Positions 59,608-64,000 of a stretch of 64,000 nucleotides of DNA are shown piece by piece. The notes under the pieces are model-generated. The model searched no databases. It was not told where the DNA came from and saw only the letters and a list, made by a program, of their open reading frames with translations. The translations under genes and the position numbers were made by a program. Within the stretch, counting starts at the first letter, position 1; every line of letters starts with the position of its first letter. The stretch spans positions 2,356,001-2,420,000 of the forward strand of contig NW_027526486.1 of assembly GCF_052857255.1 (NCBI RefSeq). Direction: 5' to 3'. The DNA is from Amblyomma americanum (taxonomy: Eukaryota; Arthropoda; Arachnida; Ixodida; Ixodidae).

Positions 59608-62600
59608 GTTTACACTTTTCTCTTGTGTACTCTTCGACGACGTGTAAAATTGATGCTCGTGAATCTTGCTAGTTTCGATCTAAAACGATGTAACCCGTTG
59701 TTTTGAGCCGGAATACAAGTTTTCGCGGAGTTCTGAGAGAAAAAGTTTGCACCTTTCTCTCGTCTACTCTTCGAAGACTTGTAAAATCGATGCTCGTGAA
59801 TCTTGGTAGTTTCGATCTAAAACGATGTATCCCGTTGTTTTGAGCCGGAATACAAGTTTTCGCGCAGTTCTGAGAGAAAAAAAAAGTTTACACCTTTCTC
59901 TCGTGTACTGTTCGACGACTTGTAAAATCGATGCTCGTGAATCTTGCTAGTTTCGATCTAAAACGATGTATCCCGTTGTTTTGAGCCGGAATACAAGTTT
60001 TCGCGCAGTTCTGAGAGAAAATTTTACACCTTTCTCTCGTGTACTCTTCGACGACGTGTGAAATCGATGCTCTTGCGATCTAAAACAATGTATCCCGTTG
60101 TTTTGAGCCAGAATACAAGTTTTCGTGCAGTTCTGAGAGAAAAAGTTTACACCTTTCTCTCGTCTACTCTTCGACAACATGTAAAATCGATGCTCGTGAA
60201 TCTTGCTAGTTTCGATCTAAAACAATGTATCCCGTTGTTTTGAGCCGGAATACAAGTTTTCGCGCAGTTCTGAGGGAAAAAGTTTACACCTTTCCCTCGT
60301 CTACTCTTCGAAGACTTCTAAAATCGATGCTCGTGAATCTTGCTAGTTTCGATCCAAAACGATGTATCCCGTTGTTTTGAGCCGGAATACAAGTTTTCGC
60401 GCAGTTCTGAGAGAAAAAGTTTACACCTTTCTCTCGTGTACTCTTCGACGACTTGTAAAATCGATGCCCGTGAATCTTGCTAGTTTCGATCTAAAACGAT
60501 GTATCTCGTTCTTTTGAGCCGGAATACAAGTTTTCGCGCAGTTGTGAGAGAAAAAGTTTACACATTTTTCTCGTCTACTCTTCAAAGACTTGTAATATCG
60601 ATGCTCGTGAATCTTGCTAGTTGCGATCTAAAACAATGTAACCCGTTGTTTTTAGCCGGAATACAAGTTTTCACGCAGTTCTGAGAGAAAAAGTTTACAC
60701 CTTTCTCTCGTGTACTCTTCGACGACTTGTAAAATCGATACTCGTGAATCTTGCTAGTTTCGATCTAAAATGATGAATCCCGTTGTTTTGAGCCGGAATA
60801 CAAGTTTTCGCGGAGTTCTGAGAGAAAACGTTTACACTTTTCTCTCGTGTACTCTTCGACGACGTGTAAAATCGATGCTCGTGAATCTTGCTAGTTTCGA
60901 TCTAAAACGATGTAACCCGTTGTTTTGAGCCGGAATACAAGTTTTCGCGCAGTTCTGAGAGAAAAAGTTTACACCTTTCTCTCGTCTACTCTTCGAAGAC
61001 TTGTAAAATCCATGCCCGTGAATCTTGCTAGTTTCGATCTAAAACGATGTTTCTCGTTGTTTTGAGCCGGAATACAAGTTTTCGCGCAGTTCTGAGAGAA
61101 AAAGTTTACACCTTTGTCCCGTCTACTATTTGACGACTTGTAAAATCGATGCTCGTGAATCTTGCTAGTTTTGACCTAAAACGATGTATCCGGTTGTTTT
61201 GAGCCGGAATACAAGTTTTCGCGCAGTTCTGAGAGAAAAAGTTTACACCTTTCTCTTGTCTACTCTTCGACGACTTGTAAAATCGATGCTCGTGAATCTT
61301 GCTAGTTTCGATCTAAAACGATGTATTCCGTTGTTTTGAGCCGGAATACAAGTTTTCGCGCAGTTCTGAGAGAAAAAGTTTACACCTTTCTCTCGTGTAC
61401 TGTTCGACGACTTGTAAAATCGATGCTCGTGAATCTTGCTAGTTTCGATCTAAAACGATGTATCCCGTTGTTTTTAGCCGGAATACAAGTTTTCGCGCAG
61501 TTCTGAGAGAAAAAGTTTACACCTTTCTCTCGTGTACTGTTCGACGACGTGTAAAATCGATGCTCGTGAATCTTGCTAGTTTCGATCTAAAACAATGTAT
61601 CCCGTTGTTTTCAGCCAGAATACAAGTTTTCGTGCAGTTCTGAGAGAAAAAGTTTACACCTTTCTCTCGTCTACTCTTCGACAACTTGTAAAATCGATGC
61701 TCGTGAATCTTGCTAGTTTCGATCTAAAACAATGTAACCCGTTGTTTTTAGCCGGAATACAAGTTTTCACGCAGTTCTGAGAGACAAAGTTTACACCTTT
61801 CTCTCGTGTACTCTTCGACGACTTGTAAAATCAATGCTCGTGAATCTTGCTAGCTTCGATCTAAAACGATGAATCCCGTTGTTTTTAGCCGGAATACAAG
61901 CTTTCACGCAGTTCTGAGAGAAAAAGTTTACACCTTTCTCTCGTGTACTCTTCGACGACTTGTAAAATCGATGCTCGTGAATCTTGCTGCTTTCGATCTA
62001 AAACAATGAATCCCGTTGTTTTGAGCCGGAATACAAGTTTTCGCGGAGTTCTGAGAGAAAACGCTTACACTTTTCTCTCGTGTACTCTTCGACGACTTGT
62101 AAAATCGATGCTCGTGAATCTTGCTAGTTTTGACCTAAAACGATGTATCCGGTTGTTTTGAGCCGGAATACAAGTTTTCGCGCAGTTCTGAGAGAAAAAG
62201 TTTACACCTTTCTCTTGTCTACTCTTCGACGACTTGTAAAATCGATGCTCGTGAATCTTGCTAGTTTCGATCTAAAACGATGTATCCCGTTGTTTTGAGC
62301 CGGAATACAAGTTTTCGCGCAGTTCTGAGAGAAAAAGTTTACACCTTTCTCTCGTGTACTGTTCGACGACTTGTAAAATCGATGCTCGTGAATCTTGCTA
62401 GTTTCGATCTAAAACGATGTATCCCGTTGTTTTTAGCCGGAATACAAGTTTTCGCGCAGTTCTGAGAGAAAAAGTTTACACCTTTCTCTCGTGTACTCTT
62501 CGACGACTTGTAAAATCGATGCCCGTGAATCTTGCTAGTTTCGATCTAAAACGATGTATCTCGTTCTTTTGAGCCGGAATACAAGTTTTCGCGCAGTTCT

Positions 62601-64000
62601 GAGAGAAAAAGTTTACACATTTTTCTCGTCTACTCTTCGAAGACTTGTAATATCGATGCTCGTGAATCTTGCTAGTTTCGATCTAAAACAATGTAACCCG
62701 TTGTTTTTAGCCGGAATACAAGTTTTCACGCAGTTCTGAGAGACAAAGTTTACACCTTTCTCTCGTGTACTCTTCGACGACTTGTAAAATCAATGCTCGT
62801 GAATCTTGCTAGCTTCGATCTAAAACGATGAATCCCGTTGTTTTTAGCCGGAATACAAGCTTTCACGCAGTTCTGAGAGAAAAAGTTTACACCTTTCTCT
62901 CGTGTACTCTTCGACGACTTGTAAAATCGATGCTCGTGAATCTTGCTGCTTTCGATCTAAAACAATGAATCCCGTTGTTTTGAGCCGGAATACAAGTTTT
63001 CGCGGAGTTCTGAGAGAAAACGCTTACACTTTTCTCTCGTGTACTCTTCGACGACGTGTAAAATCGATGCTCGTGAATCTTGCTAGTTTCGATCTAAAAC
63101 GATGTAACCCGTTGTTTTGAGCCGGAATACAAGTTTTCGCGCAGTTCTGAGAGAAAAAGTTTACACCTTTCTCTCGTCTACTCTTCGAAGACTTGCAAAA
63201 TCGATGCCCGTGAATCTTGATAGTTTCGATCTAAAACGATGTTTCTCGTTGTTTTGAGCCGGAATACAAGTTTTCGCGCAGTTCTGAGAGAAAAAGTTTA
63301 CACCTTTCTCCCGTCTACTATTTGACGACTTGTAAAATCGATGCTCGTGAATCTTGCTAGTTTGCACCTAAAATGTTGTATCGCGTTGTTTTGAGCCGGA
63401 ATACAAGTTTTCGCGCAGTTCTGAGAGAAAACGTTTACACCTTTCTCTTGTCTACTCTTCGACGACTTGTAAAATCGATGCTCGTGAATCTTGGTAGTTT
63501 CGATCTAAAACGATGTATCCCGTTGTTTTGAGCCAGAATACAAGTTTTCGCGCAGTTCTGAGAGAAAAAGTTTACACCTTTCTCTCGTGTACTGTTCGAC
63601 GACTTGTAAAATCGATGCTCGTGAATCTTGCTAGTTTCGATCTAAAACGATGTATCCCGTTGTTTTGAGCCGGAATACAAGTTTTCGCGCAGTTCTGAGA
63701 GAAAAAGTTTACACCTTTCTCTCGTGTACTCTTCGACGACGTGTAAAATCGATGCTCGTGAATCTTGCTAGTTTCGATCTAAAACAATGTATCCCGTTGT
63801 TTTGAGCCAGAATACAAGTTTTCGTGCAGTTCTGAGAGAAAAAGTTTACACCTTTCTCTCGTCTACTCTTCGACAACTTGTAAAATCGATGCTCGTGAAT
63901 CTTGCTAGTTTCAATCTAAAACAATGTATCCCGTTGTTTTGAGCCGGAATACAAGTTTTCGCGCAGTTCTGAGAGAAAAAGTTTACACCTTTCTCTCGTC
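59608..64000 (+). repeat. Higher-order block 19 (32 monomers, cut by window end)
   Basis: It begins m1, m2, A9 (59877-59885), then a 123-bp monomer at 60022-60144 whose start reads 'aaaattttacacc' (1 bp lost). About 57500-57830 recurs at 61311-61641 (shift 3811 bp). The end holds a 7-monomer tandem duplication. The window stops 20 bases into a further monomer, so the block is incomplete. Confidence 0.86.
61652..63660 (+). repeat. 7-monomer tandem duplication, 959-bp shift
   Basis: The 'cttgctgctttcg' monomer near 61985 recurs near 62944, and 'gagacaaag' near 61782 recurs near 62741. The shift is 7 x 137 with no indel. Upstream of the first copy is a fused monomer (61652-61788) with an m15-like head ('gacaacttg') and an m5-like tail ('gtaacccgttgtttttag'). 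Confidence 0.85.

Larger units (their letters stand above)
1..64000 (+). repeat. 137-bp satellite DNA array, about 469 tandem monomers
   Basis: Every part of the window is a copy of one 137-bp unit, all head-to-tail in the same orientation. With monomer position 1 at the g of 'gtttacac', the next starts are 138, 275, 412, 549 and 686. Landmarks are 'tctcgtgtac' near position 13, 'aaaatcgatgctcgtg' near 39, 'gatctaaaacg' near 70, 'cccgttgttttgagccgg' near 87, 'acaagttttcgcg' near 108 and 'ctgagagaaaaa' at the end. Total length equals 469 x 137 minus a located net indel sum of 273, plus 20 bases of a last partial unit, so no transposon or unique DNA is present. The array continues past both window edges. 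Such arrays are typical of eukaryotic constitutive heterochromatin and often of centromeres; that role is inference. I do not recognise the family. Confidence 0.99.

Noticed and set aside
1..64000. More than a hundred short open reading frames (61 to 113 codons) on both strands
   Set aside because: They recur with each monomer, overlap each other on opposite strands, change with single-base subtype variants and end at the same satellite stops. There is no start context, codon bias or recognisable domain. They are by-products of a stop-poor repeat.
1..64000. CRISPR array
   Set aside because: The unit is 137 bp with no short repeat alternating with unique spacers; the whole period is conserved and no cas-like genes are present.
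1..64000. Transposon or retroelement insertion within the array
   Set aside because: The length account closes to the base with only 1-14 bp indels, and no terminal repeats, target duplications or foreign segments were seen.
1..64000. Ribosomal spacer repeats or RNA genes (rRNA, tRNA, 5S)
   Set aside because: No A/B-box pairs, tRNA arms or rRNA core motifs could be found in the 137-bp unit, and no unique segment is present to hold a gene.
1..64000. Telomeric repeat or subtelomeric minisatellite
   Set aside because: No short telomere-type hexamer or heptamer runs are present; the only period is 137 bp and its multiples.

Overview
The whole 64-kb window is one uninterrupted head-to-tail satellite DNA array. 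The basic monomer is 137 bp, and about 469 monomers run in the same orientation from the first base to the last. I find no protein-coding gene, RNA gene, transposon, CRISPR array or unique spacer. Array size, homogeneity and layering point to eukaryotic heterochromatin: a centromere, pericentromere, knob or subtelomere. I do not recognise the family, and the sequence does not identify the organism. The monomer is about 42% GC and unusually rich in CpG.

Layout. The first monomer is taken to begin at base 1. One distinctive monomer subtype ('marker', m1) recurs at 1, 2328, 5476, 7780, 13101, 18011, 23467, 25785, 31512, 33962, 36153, 37933, 42156, 43256, 46931, 48031, 50624, 53217 and 59608. These marks cut the window into 19 higher-order blocks of 8 to 47 monomers. 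Every block length equals a whole number of 137-bp monomers plus a short list of small indels that I located: a 14-bp deletion seen 23 times, A-tract expansions of +3/+4/+5 seen 21 times, a 2-bp deletion five times, a 5-bp deletion three times, and four 1-bp changes. This accounting closes exactly over all 64,000 bases (469 monomers plus 20 bases), so nothing foreign is inserted. The block at 2328-5475 carries 23 distinguishable subtypes and serves as the reference order; most other blocks look like deletions, duplications and mosaics of it.

Regions. 1-5475 holds a 17-monomer and a 23-monomer version of the same block. 7225-22500 holds long tandem copies (shifts of 5321, 4910 and 2181 bp). 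28280-31509 holds a pair with a 1779-bp shift. 32541-38285 is a triplication (1780/2191 bp). 39940-49500 is a 4775-bp tandem duplication with only two base differences noticed, and it contains nested 1100-bp repeats. 48031-55400 carries three copies with shifts of 2593 and 2182 bp. 61650-63660 carries a 959-bp (7-monomer) duplication. Neighbouring copies differ three times by exactly three monomers (411 bp) and once by six (822 bp), as expected for unequal exchange in register.

There are no genes to work together. Short open frames occur in every monomer because the repeat has few stops in some frames. They repeat with the satellite, overlap on both strands and are reset by the 137-bp (not a multiple of 3) period, so I do not call them coding. 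The main interest is the mechanics of array evolution: nested higher-order repeats, chimeric monomers that mark crossover points, and an 8-bp dyad at the monomer junction. Identities and boundaries come from reading, not from computed alignment; duplication edges are good to a few tens of bases.
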